A DNA stretch of 33,041 bases from an uncultured Clostridium sp. (GCA_900541315.1 UQJF01000015.1:1-33041), one strand, 5' to 3'. Counted from the stretch's first letter, positions 7,688 through 16,978 are shown. The notes: a model not told the origin generated them from the letters alone. Numbers and translations are program-made.

Positions 7688-7993
7688 ATGGAAGAAGAAA
7701 AGTGTTGCTGCCACCATAAAACCAAGGAGCGGTCTGAAAAGGAATATAAAGACCTGATTCACCGGCTGAACCGTATTGAAGGCCAGATACGTGGAATCAA
7801 AGGCATGGTGGAAAAAGATGCTTATTGTCCGGAAATACTGGTACAGGTAGCAGCTGCCAATGCAGCATTAAACAGCTTTAATAAGGTTCTTCTTGCAAAT
7901 CATATCAGAACCTGTGTGGCAGAAGATATAAGAGCAGGAAAAGACGAAGTGATCGATGAACTTGTGACCACCTTGCAGAAGCTGATGAGGTAA
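7688..7993 (+). CDS. csoR: CsoR family copper-sensing repressor
   Basis: A 101-residue all-helical DUF156 repressor. The Cu(I) ligand set of CsoR is present as C47 (DAYCPEIL), H72 and C76 (NHIRTC). The RLNRIEGQIRGIKGMVE segment is the family hallmark. An N-terminal CCCHH cluster is an extra possible metal-binding tail. By family knowledge it represses its own operon and releases DNA when copper binds. The cognate operator is at 7609-7629 and copA follows after about 100 nt. AGGAAGG lies 3 nt upstream of the ATG. Confidence 0.92.
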   Translation: MEEEKCCCHHKTKERSEKEYKDLIHRLNRIEGQIRGIKGMVEKDAYCPEILVQVAAANAALNSFNKVLLANHIRTCVAEDIRAGKDEVIDELVTTLQKLMR

Positions 7994-8093
7994 TGGGTAT
8001 AGTAAAAATCAGCGGATCCGTTCTACGACAGCAGGTAGCGCAGTGCAGCAGCAGGGAGAATCTGGGCGGATATAGAAAGGAGACAACAGTACA

Positions 8094-10670
8094 GTGAAAC
8101 AGTATACAGTAACGGGAATGAGCTGCGCAGCATGCAGCGCCCGTGTAGAAAAGGCAGTTTCTAAGGTGCCGGGAGTAACTTCCTGCTCAGTCAGCCTTTT
8201 GACTAATTCTATGGGGGTGGAAGGAAACGCCACAGACCAGGAGATCATAAAAGCAGTAGTAGATGCAGGTTATGGTGCATCTGTCAAAGATGGGAGGAGT
8301 GAAAAAAATGGCCAGTCAAACAGCGCTGTAGCTTCTGAAGAAGCCCTTGCAGACCATGAAACTCCCATTTTAAAAAAACGTTTGCTATATTCGGCAGGAT
8401 TCTTACTTGTCCTTATGTATTTTTCTATGGGACATATGATGTGGAACTGGCCGCTGCCGGCATTTATGGATGGCAATCATGTGATGATGGGGCTGGTACA
8501 GCTATATCTTACCGTGATCATTATGATCATAAACCAGAAGTTCTTTATCAACGGTTTTAAGAGCCTGTTCCATGGTGCTCCCAATATGGACACTTTAGTA
8601 GCTTTAGGATCTTTTGCATCTTTCGGATACAGCTCATATGCTTTGTTTGCCATGACCTATGCCCAGCATAAGGGGGACGCAGAGGCTGTTATGGGTTATA
8701 TGCACGAATTCTATTTTGAGTCTGCTGCGATGATCCTGACACTGATTACAGTGGGAAAAATGTTAGAGGCCCGTTCTAAGGGAAAAACAACGGATGCATT
8801 AAAGAGCCTGATGAAACTGTCACCAAAAAGCGCTATAATAGAAAGAGATGGAAAAGAGACTGAATTACCTGTTGAGCAGGTATGTACCGGAGATATATTT
8901 GTTGTCCGGCCTGGTGAAAACATACCTGTTGATGGTATTGTATTGGAAGGAAACAGCGCGGTAAACGAAGCGGCTCTTACTGGTGAAAGTATTCCTGTAG
9001 ATAAGCAGGCAGGAGACCGTGTTTTCGCAGCCACCATTAACCAGTCTGGTTTTATCCGCTGTGAATCCACCCGTGTAGGTGAAGATACTACACTTTCACA
9101 GATCATCCGTATGGTCAGTGATGCGGCAGCTACCAAGGCACCCATTGCCAAAGTAGCAGATAAGGTTTCCGGCATTTTCGTTCCTGCAGTTATCTCCATT
9201 GCAGTTGTTACTGTGATCGCATGGCTGATCGCTGGGGAAAGCGTCGGTTTTGCCCTTGCAAGAGGCATTTCTGTTCTGGTCATCAGTTGTCCGTGTGCTT
9301 TAGGACTTGCCACGCCTGTTGCTATTATGGTAGGAAATGGTGTGGGCGCTAAGAACGGTATCCTTTTTAAGACTGCTGTTTCTCTGGAAGAAACTGGAAA
9401 AGTTGAGATCGCAGTATTAGATAAAACAGGAACGATCACCAGCGGTGAGCCAAAGGTAACAGATGTACTGGCAGCAGATGGATATTCTAAAGAAGAACTG
9501 TTACGATCAGCATATTCACTGGAAAGCAAAAGTGAGCATCCACTGGCAAAGGCGATCGTAGCTTACGGGGAAGAAAAGCAGACAAAACAGCTTGCGGTTA
9601 CTGGATTTAAGGCACTTCCCGGAAATGGCCTGGAAGGAAAAGTGGGGGATGCAGATGTAAAAGGCGGCAGCCTGAAATTTGCCCAGAGCCAGACGAAGAT
9701 CCCGGAAAAGATCAGAAACCAGGCAGAAAAACTGGCAGAAGAGGGAAAAACTCCCCTGATGTTCCTGAAAAATGGTATACTTATGGGTATGATCGCAGTT
9801 GCTGATGTGATAAGAGCAGACAGTTCACAGGCAGTAAAAGAACTGCAGGATATGGGCATCGAAGTAGTTATGCTGACTGGTGACAATGAACGCACAGCCA
9901 AAGCCATTGGCCGTCAGGCTGGCGTAGACCGGGTGATCGCAGGTGTTCTTCCGGATGGAAAAGAGGAAGTCATCCGCAAGCTAAAGGAACAGGGCAAAGT
10001 TGCTATGGTAGGTGACGGTATTAATGATGCCCCTGCTCTTACAAGGGCTGATATGGGAATTGCCATTGGTGCTGGTGCAGATGTTGCTATTGATGCAGCA
10101 GATGTAGTCCTGGTAAAGAGCCGTTTAAGCGATGTGCCTGCAGCAATCCGTTTAAGCCGCGGAACTCTTAGAAACATACATGAAAATCTGTTCTGGGCCT
10201 TTTTCTACAATGTGATCGGGATCCCTCTTGCAGCAGGTATCTGGATCCCTGTTTTTGGGTGGAAGTTAAACCCGATGTTTGGCGCCGCAGCCATGAGCTT
10301 ATCCAGCTTCTGCGTTGTGACCAATGCGTTAAGGCTGAATTTACTGAATGTCAAAGACAGCCGCAAAGATAAGAAGATCCGCCGCAAAGCAGCTGTTCCG
10401 GCAGGAAAAGTGGTTGCTGCGGCAGAAATAAATACAGAAACAAAAAAGGAGAATATGACCATGACAAAGACAATGAAAATTGAGGGAATGATGTGCGGAC
10501 ACTGTGAGGCAGCTGTTAAGAAGGCTCTGGAAGCATTAGACGGTGTAGCAGGCGCAGAAGTAAGCCACGAAAAAGGAACAGCTGTTGTAACCTTGGAAAA
10601 GGATGTAGACAATGCCGTTCTTACAAAGGCAGTAGAAGATAAGGATTATAAGGTAGTGTCTGTTCAGTAA
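8094..10670 (+). CDS. copA: Copper-exporting P1B-type ATPase with an extra C-terminal HMA domain
   Basis: An 858-residue Cu(I) exporter in the membrane. An N-terminal HMA domain has GMSCAAC (C11, C14). The transmembrane CPC motif is at 399-401, the phosphorylation site DKTGT at 443-447, and SEHPLAK, TGDN and [12 protein letters not shown] complete the catalytic core. YN in FFYNVIGIP and MSLSS near the end of the membrane region mark P1B-1 copper specificity. After a lysine-rich linker, a second HMA domain (GMMCGHC, C801, C804) forms the C-terminus. The extra domain resembles the copper chaperone CopZ and may also be made separately from an internal start. Start is GTG, with AAAGGAG 11 nt upstream. 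Regulated by CsoR through the upstream promoter. Confidence 0.93.
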   Translation: MKQYTVTGMSCAACSARVEKAVSKVPGVTSCSVSLLTNSMGVEGNATDQEIIKAVVDAGYGASVKDGRSEKNGQSNSAVASEEALADHETPILKKRLLYSAGFLLVLMYFSMGHMMWNWPLPAFMDGNHVMMGLVQLYLTVIIMIINQKFFINGFKSLFHGAPNMDTLVALGSFASFGYSSYALFAMTYAQHKGDAEAVMGYMHEFYFESAAMILTLITVGKMLEARSKGKTTDALKSLMKLSPKSAIIERDGKETELPVEQVCTGDIFVVRPGENIPVDGIVLEGNSAVNEAALTGESIPVDKQAGDRVFAATINQSGFIRCESTRVGEDTTLSQIIRMVSDAAATKAPIAKVADKVSGIFVPAVISIAVVTVIAWLIAGESVGFALARGISVLVISCPCALGLATPVAIMVGNGVGAKNGILFKTAVSLEETGKVEIAVLDKTGTITSGEPKVTDVLAADGYSKEELLRSAYSLESKSEHPLAKAIVAYGEEKQTKQLAVTGFKALPGNGLEGKVGDADVKGGSLKFAQSQTKIPEKIRNQAEKLAEEGKTPLMFLKNGILMGMIAVADVIRADSSQAVKELQDMGIEVVMLTGDNERTAKAIGRQAGVDRVIAGVLPDGKEEVIRKLKEQGKVAMVGDGINDAPALTRADMGIAIGAGADVAIDAADVVLVKSRLSDVPAAIRLSRGTLRNIHENLFWAFFYNVIGIPLAAGIWIPVFGWKLNPMFGAAAMSLSSFCVVTNALRLNLLNVKDSRKDKKIRRKAAVPAGKVVAAAEINTETKKENMTMTKTMKIEGMMCGHCEAAVKKALEALDGVAGAEVSHEKGTAVVTLEKDVDNAVLTKAVEDKDYKVVSVQ
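10446..10670 (+). CDS. Possible internal start producing a CopZ-like copper chaperone
   Basis: Inside copA, in the same frame, AAGGAG at 10446-10451 precedes ATG codons at 10455 and 10461 (9-nt spacing for the second). A product from 10461 would be a free ~69-residue HMA protein, [19 protein letters not shown]..., the size and motif of CopZ. The linker just before it looks like a former intergenic region joined in frame. The span given starts at the ribosome site. Separate translation is an inference. Confidence 0.5.
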   Translation, partial: KENMTMTKTMKIEGMMCGHCEAAVKKALEALDGVAGAEVSHEKGTAVVTLEKDVDNAVLTKAVEDKDYKVVSVQ

Positions 10671-10724
10671 GCAATAAAAAAACATGTTTTTGGGCAAAAT
10701 CAACAAAAACCGAAAGAAAGTGTA

Positions 10725-10753
10725 TTGACTAATGGTGATAATGATGATATTAT
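10725..10753 (+). promoter_or_regulatory. Promoter of the PTS operon
   Basis: TTGACT (10725-10730) and TATTAT (10748-10753) with a 17-nt spacer, upstream of the RAT/terminator leader. Confidence 0.7.
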
Positions 10754-10779
10754 GATTATATCGTTACATTATTGACAAT

Positions 10780-10812
10780 ATTGGTTGCTTTAAGGCAACA
10801 TGCAAAACCAAT
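10780..10812 (+). promoter_or_regulatory. RAT-type RNA antiterminator (BglG/LicT family target)
   Basis: ATTGGTT at 10780-10786 pairs with AACCAAT at 10806-10812 around an inner GTTGC/GGCAAC region, and the 3' side carries GCAAAACC, the conserved end of ribonucleic antiterminator sites. Its 3' half is the 5' half of the terminator that follows, so the two structures exclude each other. No BglG-family antiterminator gene is in the window. Confidence 0.75.
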
Positions 10813-10860
10813 TTTGAATGATATTTCTTTATGTAGATATGTGTTCAAAGTTGGTTTTTG
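10804..10860 (+). terminator. Leader terminator controlled by the RAT
   Basis: AAAACCAATTTTGAA (10804-10818) pairs with TTCAAAGTTGGTTTT (10844-10858), followed by Ts. It blocks read-through into the PTS genes unless the antiterminator forms. Confidence 0.8.
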
Positions 10861-10968
10861 TTATTTATAAACATAGGATCGCGAGAGTGCAGAGTACGCA
10901 GCAATCCGGTATCAGAGGACCAAAATATATGACGAGTATGATTTATGATCTATAAGGGGGAAATCATC

Positions 10969-11457
10969 ATGTTTCAGGGAATTAAAAAATTGTTCGGTTC
11001 CAAAAAAGAAAAGGAGCAGATCCTGGCGCCGGTTGCAGGTCAGGCAGTACCTTTAAGTGAAGTTCCTGACCCGGCTTTTGCGCAGGAGATTTTAGGAAAA
11101 GGTGTTGCAATACAGCCTGCTGAAAATGAATTCAGGGCGCCGGCATCCGGTGAAGTGATAGTTCTGTTTGAAACCGGCCATGCAGTGAGCATCCGTACAG
11201 AAAGCGGCGCAGATGTGATCGTCCATATTGGTTTAGATACTGTAAATCTAAAGGGTCAGTTCTTTACTACCCATGTAAAACAGGGAGACACAGTAAAAGC
11301 AGGCGACCTGCTGATCACAGCAGATATAGAGCAGATCAAGGCAGCTGGTTATGATGTGATCACACCAGTGATCGTCTGCAATTTTTCTGATTTCCCGGAT
11401 ATTGCATGTCACCCGGGAAAAACAGTAAAAGCCATGGATGAGATCATTACGTTGTAA
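10969..11457 (+). CDS. PTS glucose-type EIIA protein
   Basis: A 162-residue cytoplasmic phosphocarrier of the glucose/N-acetylglucosamine EIIA family. H86 in VHIGLDTV is the expected phosphorylation site and H71 in FETGHAV the partner histidine, four residues earlier than H90/H75 of E. coli EIIA-Glc. It passes phosphate from HPr to the EIIB domain of the next gene. The ATG at 10969 has AAGGGGG 8 nt upstream; an earlier in-frame ATG at 10945 has none. It lies behind the RAT/terminator leader, so expression should depend on an antiterminator responding to the sugar. Confidence 0.92.
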   Translation: MFQGIKKLFGSKKEKEQILAPVAGQAVPLSEVPDPAFAQEILGKGVAIQPAENEFRAPASGEVIVLFETGHAVSIRTESGADVIVHIGLDTVNLKGQFFTTHVKQGDTVKAGDLLITADIEQIKAAGYDVITPVIVCNFSDFPDIACHPGKTVKAMDEIITL

Positions 11458-11563
11458 TGATCCTCAACGTGGATAGAAAGGGGATTTGAAACCAGGAGAG
11501 GGGTTCAAATAAATCAGCCGGGGGCAGATGTCTGCCGGCATCAAAAGAAAGGGGTTTTTAGTT

Positions 11564-13021
11564 ATGATGAAGTTTTTTCAGAAACTTGGTAAGTCATTGA
11601 TGCTTCCAGTGGCGTGTCTGCCAGTGTGCGGTATCCTTATGGGTATCGGATACATCCTGGCACCGGCAGCTATGGCAGGTGAGGTTCAGGGATTTACCGC
11701 AGGAGGCTTATCGTACTCTATCGGACTGTTTCTGATCAAAGCAGGGGGAGCATTGATCGATAATATGTCCTGGCTGTTCGCGGTAGGTGTAGGCGTAGGT
11801 ATGGCAGATGATTCAGATGGAACAGCAGGTCTGGCAGGTCTTGTATCTATGTATATGATCACCACACTGTTAAGTCCCGGTGCTGTTGCCGGTATTACCG
11901 GACATGAGGCAGCGCCTGCATTTGGTAAGATCATCAACCAGTTCGTTGGTATTCTTTCCGGTCTTATCGGTTCTGCATGCTACAACAAATATAAGACTGT
12001 TAAACTGCCGGATGCATTGGCATTCTTCAGCGGCAAGAGAGCAGTTGCGATCTTTACAGCTATTTATTCCATAGTTGCAGCTTTAGTCTTGTTTGTAGTA
12101 TGGCCTCTGGTTTACGGTGGTCTGGTAGCATTAGGCGAAGCATTTATCGGAATGGGTGCTGTTGGAGCAGGTATCTATGCATTCTTTAACCGGCTTCTGA
12201 TCCCATTTGGCCTGCACCATGCGTTAAACTCTGTATTCTGGTTTGATGTTGCAGGAATCAGTGACCTAAGCAAATTCTGGGGCAATACCGGTGTTTACGG
12301 ACAGACTGGTATGTACATGACCGGCTTCTTCCCATTTATGATGTTCGGTCTTCCTGCAGCCTGCATCGCTATGTATCAGACTGCAAAACCTGCTAAGAAG
12401 AAAATGGTTTACGGACTTTTAGCTTCTGCAGCTTTCTGTTCTTTCTTTACAGGTGTTACAGAACCAATTGAGTTTTCCTTTATGTTCCTGGCTCCAGGGC
12501 TGTATGTAGTGCATGCCCTGTTAGCAGGTATTACAGCAGGCATCACCGTTGCCCTGCCGATCCGTGCAGGCTTCTCCTTCTCAGGCGGTGCTGTTGATAT
12601 GGTACTTAGTTCCTTTACGCCACTTGCAGAAAATCCATGGCTGCTGATCCCGGTAGGTATCGCAGTTGGCGTTCTTTATTATATCGTATTCCGTTTCGCT
12701 ATTACAAAGTTCAATTTAAAGACACCGGGACGGGAAGATGATGATGCAGAAGAGTTAAAGGCAACTCTGGCAAACAATGATTACACCTCCGTTGCAAAAA
12801 TCGTTTTGGAAGGCGTTGGCGGTCCTGAAAATGTAACTTCCATTGACAACTGCATTACCAGATTACGTCTGGAAGTAAAGGATTATACAAAGGTTAATGA
12901 AAAGGTGATCAAGTCAGCAGGTGTTGCAGGCGTGATACGTCCAAGCAAGACTGCTGTCCAGGTTATCATCGGAACCCAGGTACAGTTCGTAGCAGATGAA
13001 TTTAAGAAGCTTTGCAAGTAA
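11564..13021 (+). CDS. PTS EIICB transporter, glucose/N-acetylglucosamine type
   Basis: A 485-residue sugar permease. The EIIC membrane domain (residues ~1-390) has many transmembrane segments, including MLPVACLPVCGILMGIGYIL at the start and the conserved FTGVTEPIEFSFMF loop. The C-terminal EIIB domain carries the phospho-cysteine C430 in SIDNCITRLRLEV. It takes phosphate from the EIIA encoded just upstream and phosphorylates sugar during import. The exact sugar (glucose, GlcNAc or similar) is not certain. The ATG at 11564 with AAAGGGG 9 nt upstream is preferred over one at 11528 that lies in a GC-rich hairpin (about 11518-11540). Confidence 0.9.
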   Translation: MMKFFQKLGKSLMLPVACLPVCGILMGIGYILAPAAMAGEVQGFTAGGLSYSIGLFLIKAGGALIDNMSWLFAVGVGVGMADDSDGTAGLAGLVSMYMITTLLSPGAVAGITGHEAAPAFGKIINQFVGILSGLIGSACYNKYKTVKLPDALAFFSGKRAVAIFTAIYSIVAALVLFVVWPLVYGGLVALGEAFIGMGAVGAGIYAFFNRLLIPFGLHHALNSVFWFDVAGISDLSKFWGNTGVYGQTGMYMTGFFPFMMFGLPAACIAMYQTAKPAKKKMVYGLLASAAFCSFFTGVTEPIEFSFMFLAPGLYVVHALLAGITAGITVALPIRAGFSFSGGAVDMVLSSFTPLAENPWLLIPVGIAVGVLYYIVFRFAITKFNLKTPGREDDDAEELKATLANNDYTSVAKIVLEGVGGPENVTSIDNCITRLRLEVKDYTKVNEKVIKSAGVAGVIRPSKTAVQVIIGTQVQFVADEFKKLCK

Positions 13022-13063
13022 ACGTACATGTTACCTGACGGTGATATCACCGCTTAGAAAAAT

Positions 13064-13112
13064 GAGCCGCCGCATAAAGGTGAGAACAGCCTTTTTTGCG
13101 GCGGTTTTTTTC
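13064..13112 (+). terminator. Terminator of the PTS operon
   Basis: CCGCCGCA (13067-13074) pairs with TGCGGCGG (13097-13104), extended by AAAG/CTTT, and ends in a seven-T run. A 14-nt perfect palindrome CGGTGATATCACCG (13039-13052) lies just before it. Confidence 0.9.
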
Positions 13113-13186
13113 AGCCTTTCTGTTTTCATTGTTTAAGTGCCGGATGCATAAGAGGTATTTTTACCAGGAACGGCAGTTTATTATTT

Positions 13187-13969
13187 TTACCAGGAACGCA
13201 GTCTTTTTTCCAGTATAGTTACTCCCTGATACAATATCCATGAAAGCAGGCATAAAATGATCAGGGCACTCATCAGTTTTGTCATTTCAAAGGTCTGGGA
13301 TGCATAAGTGATAAGATAGCCAAGGCCTGCTTTGGCACTTAAAAATTCACCGATGATCACACCTACCAGACAGAGCCCGATGTTTACTTTCATGGTACTC
13401 ATAAGCAGAGGAAGACTGCCGGGAAGGAGAACTTTGGTAAGTACATCTTTTTTACTGCCTCCCAGAGAAAAAATCAGCCGGATCTTATCATGATCCATTT
13501 GGTTAAAGCCTGTATATAAAGTCATGACAGAGCCAAAAACAGCAATGGAAACAGCAGCAGTTACCACCATGCGCATACGGCTTCCAAGCCATACAAGGAG
13601 AAGGGGTGCCAGAGCAGATTTTGGAAGGCTGTTTAATAGAACTAAAAAAGGCTCAAACACCTGGGCAGCAAGAGGATCTGACCAGAGAAAAAGGGCTGTG
13701 ATAAGGCTGATCAGGGTACACAATAAGAAGCTTACCAGGGTTTCGGTCAATGTGACTCCGGTGTGGAGAAAAAGGCTTTTATCCAAAAACATGTGAAACA
13801 GACACAAAAGGATCTGGGAGGGGCAGCTGAATATAAAACGGTTGATCATTCCTAAAGAAGCCGTCAGCTCCCACAGGGACAGAAAAAGGATAAAAAGGAT
13901 GATACGGCATAATTTGATCTGTCTGGCTTCTCTTAAAAGCTTTGCTTCATATTCCTGCTGTCTGGTCAT
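13187..13969 (-). CDS. ABC transporter permease (NitT/TauT/SsuC type)
   Basis: A 260-residue inner-membrane permease with about six hydrophobic helices. The ABC-binding EAA loop reads GGSKKDVLTKVLLPGSLPLLM, followed by the family segment VGVIIGEFLSAKAGLGYLI. Homologues import nitrate, taurine, alkanesulfonates or pyrimidine/thiamine precursors. Its start overlaps the end of the ATPase gene by 23 nt, so the two are co-translated. No periplasmic-type binding protein gene is adjacent, so the substrate cannot be guessed. Confidence 0.88.
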   Translation of the reverse strand: MTRQQEYEAKLLREARQIKLCRIILFILFLSLWELTASLGMINRFIFSCPSQILLCLFHMFLDKSLFLHTGVTLTETLVSFLLCTLISLITALFLWSDPLAAQVFEPFLVLLNSLPKSALAPLLLVWLGSRMRMVVTAAVSIAVFGSVMTLYTGFNQMDHDKIRLIFSLGGSKKDVLTKVLLPGSLPLLMSTMKVNIGLCLVGVIIGEFLSAKAGLGYLITYASQTFEMTKLMSALIILCLLSWILYQGVTILEKRLRSW

Positions 13970-14738
13970 CTGTTTTCAGCTCCTTCCACAAAAGATCAAA
14001 ATAATGGGAAAATTCCGGGCAGTTGCGCCGTTTTAAAGGAGTATTCATATCATCAGGAAATGAAACAGACAGAACAGCGCGGATACGCCCCGGTCTTGGA
14101 GTGAGGACGATAATACGGTCGGCGAAACTGATGGCTTCTGACAGGTCGTGTGTGACCAGAACAGCTGTTTTGTTAGCTTTTCTTAAAATAGAGCTGATAT
14201 CATCGCATACAGTAAGCCTGTTCTGATGATCAAGAGCAGAAAAAGGCTCATCCAGTAAGAGCAGGTCCGGTTTTAGGGCCAGGGTGCGTATAAGGGCGGC
14301 TCTCTGGCGCATGCCGCCGGAGAGAGCAGAAGGCTTTGCATGTTCAAAACCGGCAAGTCCATAATCAGAAAGCATGGCAGACAGTTCTTTTTTCCGGTCA
14401 TCTGTCAGCTGATGCTGGATCTCCAGTCCAAGTGAGACATTAGAAAGAATATCCCGCCATTCAAACAGCTGGTCTTTCTGGAACATGTAGCCGATATGAA
14501 AAGCATTTCCCGGATTTTTTTCCAGAAGTTCCCCATCCAGGAAGATGGCACCGGCTTCCGGTTCGTCAAGGCCGCAAATAAGGGATAAAAGAGTGGATTT
14601 TCCACAGCCGGAAGGGCCTAGAATGGCTACAAATTCCCCGTGCTCCACAGTAAAAGAAATATCAGAAAGGGCCAGCGTTTCCTTATGTTTACTGTGGTAG
14701 GAAAAGCTGACCCTGCAAACCTGCAGTTTGGGTTTCAT
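13947..14738 (-). CDS. ABC transporter ATP-binding protein (NitT/TauT/SsuB type)
   Basis: A 263-residue ATPase with Walker A GPSGCGKST, Q-loop YMFQKDQLF, signature LSGGMRQR, Walker B LLLLDEPF and the switch histidine in LVTHDLSEA. It energises the permease encoded immediately downstream. The ribosome site is weak (GGGG). The gene lies 66 nt after the polysaccharide deacetylase gene on the same strand. A binding-protein gene, normally part of such operons, is missing on both sides. Confidence 0.9.
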   Translation of the reverse strand: MKPKLQVCRVSFSYHSKHKETLALSDISFTVEHGEFVAILGPSGCGKSTLLSLICGLDEPEAGAIFLDGELLEKNPGNAFHIGYMFQKDQLFEWRDILSNVSLGLEIQHQLTDDRKKELSAMLSDYGLAGFEHAKPSALSGGMRQRAALIRTLALKPDLLLLDEPFSALDHQNRLTVCDDISSILRKANKTAVLVTHDLSEAISFADRIIVLTPRPGRIRAVLSVSFPDDMNTPLKRRNCPEFSHYFDLLWKELKTDDQTAGI

Positions 14739-14804
14739 AAAGATACCCCAAAGTTCATTCTTGATTTAATATACGCAGAAAATGGAAAAATGTTTGCAGC
14801 GGTT

Positions 14805-16304
14805 TTACTGCTGTGCTGCAGTTGTTTCGTTAGCAGGTGTTTCATTCTGCGTCTGTCCGTAATTCCAGGTGACCGGAGTAGGACGGGATGTGTCAAAGAT
14901 CTGGGAAGAGTCAAATAAGTCACTTAAGCGCTTCTTTGCAGGATCTTCCTGGATCATATCTTCATACAGGCGGTATCCGTCTAAGTTTCTTCTTGCCATA
15001 CGCAGGTAATCATGTCCCATCTGGATCCAGGCCGGCTTGCTGGCATCCACATTGCAGAAATAGCGGAAGCCCTTGGAAGCAAGGTACTGGTAACGGTAAT
15101 TTTCCTCTGTATAAGGGTGCCAGTCTGCAATGTCGTTTCCATTTGGATAAATGTAAATATCTGTAGGTCCGATAAGGGATTCTACTTCATTTTCCCATTT
15201 ATCGGTATCTGTATAGAAACGCTCATCGCTGATTTTGTAAGGCTTTTCAGGGTTTCCGGAAACGCCCATCCATAAATGCCCCCAGCTATGGCTTGCCAGT
15301 TCCCAGCCGTCATCCCGCAGACACTGTGCTACTTTAGCAGCCTGTTCCCGTTCCCTTTCATAATCCGGGCTTTCGCTGTAGGAAGAAGCAGTGCGGTAGC
15401 CAAAGATGCCCTCATAACCAGTAAGGGCGATAATAGCTTTGGCTCCTTTATAGGAGAAATCCGGATGTTCATCAATAAAGTCATTTAAAATCGGAACCAG
15501 ATCATAAGAGCCGGCAGAAACTGTTCCGTCCTCCATTTTCATTTCACAGGAAGGCCGTCCGTCCTCACCAATGATGATCTTGCTTGCAAAGCCATCTCCG
15601 TCCATATATGGGTAGTAGCACACATCATCCTGGGACATGACAATAGGCTTCTTTCCTTCCGGAAGCATGATATTTCCCCAGGTGAATACAGGATTTCCAT
15701 TTTCATCGCTGGTTTCATAGGCAATATCATGGATGCGCACCAGAACGTAGCCGTCATTGTAAAGGGCATCTAAGATCTTTAAAAATTCATCTTTTGTGGT
15801 CATAACGGAGTTATATCCCCCTGAACGGGAATCTCCATCAAAAGCTTTTGCTGTATCCATGATCAGAGAGTGGAAAAATACATGGGTCACATTTTTTACA
15901 TCAGCTGGAACCAGGGCATCCTTTTCAGACTGATAAGTGGAAACTGCTTCCTCTATACGGGAGTCAGCTGCAAGAGAAGCATCCTGCTGCAAAAGTTCCA
16001 TGGCCTTGTCATAATCGTATCCTTTGGCCAGACGATCTGCCTGTGCGATCAATGTGTCAATGGGATCTGGTTCTTGTGCAGTGGAAGGCTTGTCCTTATC
16101 TGGTTTGCGGTTTGCCTCAGAGGCAGTGGCCGAAGCTGGCAATGATCCGGGCTTCTGTTTTAAAACAAAGTGCGAAAAGGCAAAAATACCGCCCCCAAGC
16201 AGAAGGGCGATGACTAAAAGTAATATAAAGGTAGGAAGGTGACGGGACAGGCGGAAGAAAAATCCTCTGTGGTTGCGCTGCTTCCGGAAATTTAAATTGC
16301 TCAT
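14805..16304 (-). CDS. Membrane-anchored polysaccharide deacetylase
   Basis: A 499-residue protein with a basic N-terminus and one transmembrane segment (residues ~24-47), then a Pro/Ser/Ala/Lys-rich linker and an extracellular NodB-type (CE4) domain. The metal and catalytic motifs appear as SQDD at 224-227 (D226, D227) and HSWGH at 339-343. Such enzymes remove acetyl groups from cell-wall or surface polysaccharides. The domain is long, with insertions, resembling Firmicute wall-associated variants. AGGAG lies 7 nt upstream of the ATG. The C-terminal tail is rich in Thr, Asn and Gln. Confidence 0.85.
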   Translation of the reverse strand: MSNLNFRKQRNHRGFFFRLSRHLPTFILLLVIALLLGGGIFAFSHFVLKQKPGSLPASATASEANRKPDKDKPSTAQEPDPIDTLIAQADRLAKGYDYDKAMELLQQDASLAADSRIEEAVSTYQSEKDALVPADVKNVTHVFFHSLIMDTAKAFDGDSRSGGYNSVMTTKDEFLKILDALYNDGYVLVRIHDIAYETSDENGNPVFTWGNIMLPEGKKPIVMSQDDVCYYPYMDGDGFASKIIIGEDGRPSCEMKMEDGTVSAGSYDLVPILNDFIDEHPDFSYKGAKAIIALTGYEGIFGYRTASSYSESPDYEREREQAAKVAQCLRDDGWELASHSWGHLWMGVSGNPEKPYKISDERFYTDTDKWENEVESLIGPTDIYIYPNGNDIADWHPYTEENYRYQYLASKGFRYFCNVDASKPAWIQMGHDYLRMARRNLDGYRLYEDMIQEDPAKKRLSDLFDSSQIFDTSRPTPVTWNYGQTQNETPANETTAAQQ

Positions 16305-16382
16305 AAAATACTCCTATGATGTTTGTTTATAAAGAGTATAACATAAAACAGACTATCTGAGTATATCATAACCTGCTTTTTG

Positions 16383-16411
16383 TTGATTTTTTAATACCAG
16401 AGTGGTATTCT
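16383..16411 (+). promoter_or_regulatory. HIT gene promoter with embedded inverted repeat
   Basis: TTGATT (16383-16388) and TATTCT (16406-16411) are 17 nt apart. A perfect inverted repeat AATACCA-GAG-TGGTATT (16393-16409) lies in the spacer and reaches into the -10, the position of a repressor operator. Confidence 0.55.
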
Positions 16412-16451
16412 AAAAATGAATTAAATCTAACAGAATGTGAGGTTCTAAAAA

Positions 16452-16892
16452 ATGGGAGAAATGGTTAAAGATCCAAATTGCGCATATTGTGTAGAGGGAG
16501 AACTGTTAGCTAAGTTTGGTTATCCATGCTGCGAGATGAAAACAGGCAAGCTGTATGTGTTCAAGGAGCAGAGCAAAAGAGGAAGAGTGATCTTAGCTCA
16601 TAAAAAACATGTCAGCGAATTGATCGAACTGACTGATGAAGAGAGAAATGATTATTTTGCAGATGTTGCAAAGGTTGCAAGAGCTATTCACAAAGTATTC
16701 AATCCGGATAAGGTAAACTATGGCGCATACGGTGATACCGGACATCATTTACATTTCCACATCGTTCCTAAATACAAAGGCGGCGAAGAATGGGGCAGCA
16801 CATTTGAGATGAACAGCGGTAGGACTATTCTTACAGATGCAGAGTATGAAGAGATGGCAGAGGCTATCCGCCAGGCATTAAAGGAAGTTTAA
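16452..16892 (+). CDS. HIT family nucleotide hydrolase
   Basis: A 146-residue protein of the histidine triad superfamily. The triad is H99, H101, H103 in GHHLHFHIVPK. These enzymes hydrolyse nucleoside phosphoramidates or dinucleoside polyphosphates in the cytoplasm. An N-terminal CAYC and a CC pair could bind zinc, as in some HIT proteins. The ribosome site before 16452 is weak (TGAGG); an ATG at 16461 is an alternative start. It has its own promoter and terminator, so it is a single-gene unit. Confidence 0.9.
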   Translation: MGEMVKDPNCAYCVEGELLAKFGYPCCEMKTGKLYVFKEQSKRGRVILAHKKHVSELIELTDEERNDYFADVAKVARAIHKVFNPDKVNYGAYGDTGHHLHFHIVPKYKGGEEWGSTFEMNSGRTILTDAEYEEMAEAIRQALKEV

Positions 16893-16941
16893 AAGATAGT
16901 TAGTAAGAAGTTTATAAAATTATAAAAAGTCAGAAATAAGG

Positions 16942-16978
16942 CTGTTTTCAGTGCGAAAATACTGGAGACAGTTTTTTT
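16942..16978 (+). terminator. Terminator of the HIT gene
   Basis: CTGTTTTCAGT (16942-16952) pairs with ACTGGAGACAG (16961-16971), with G-U pairs, followed by seven Ts. Confidence 0.85.

Noticed and set aside
7421..7762. 113-codon minus-strand frame across the csoR promoter
   Set aside because: It overlaps the CsoR operator, the promoter and the start of csoR, and has no recognisable protein features.
8711..9529. 272-codon open frame antisense to copA
   Set aside because: The composition is Ser/Thr/Ala-rich as expected for the reverse of an ATPase gene; no ribosome site and no domain. Same for other antisense frames in copA and the PTS genes.
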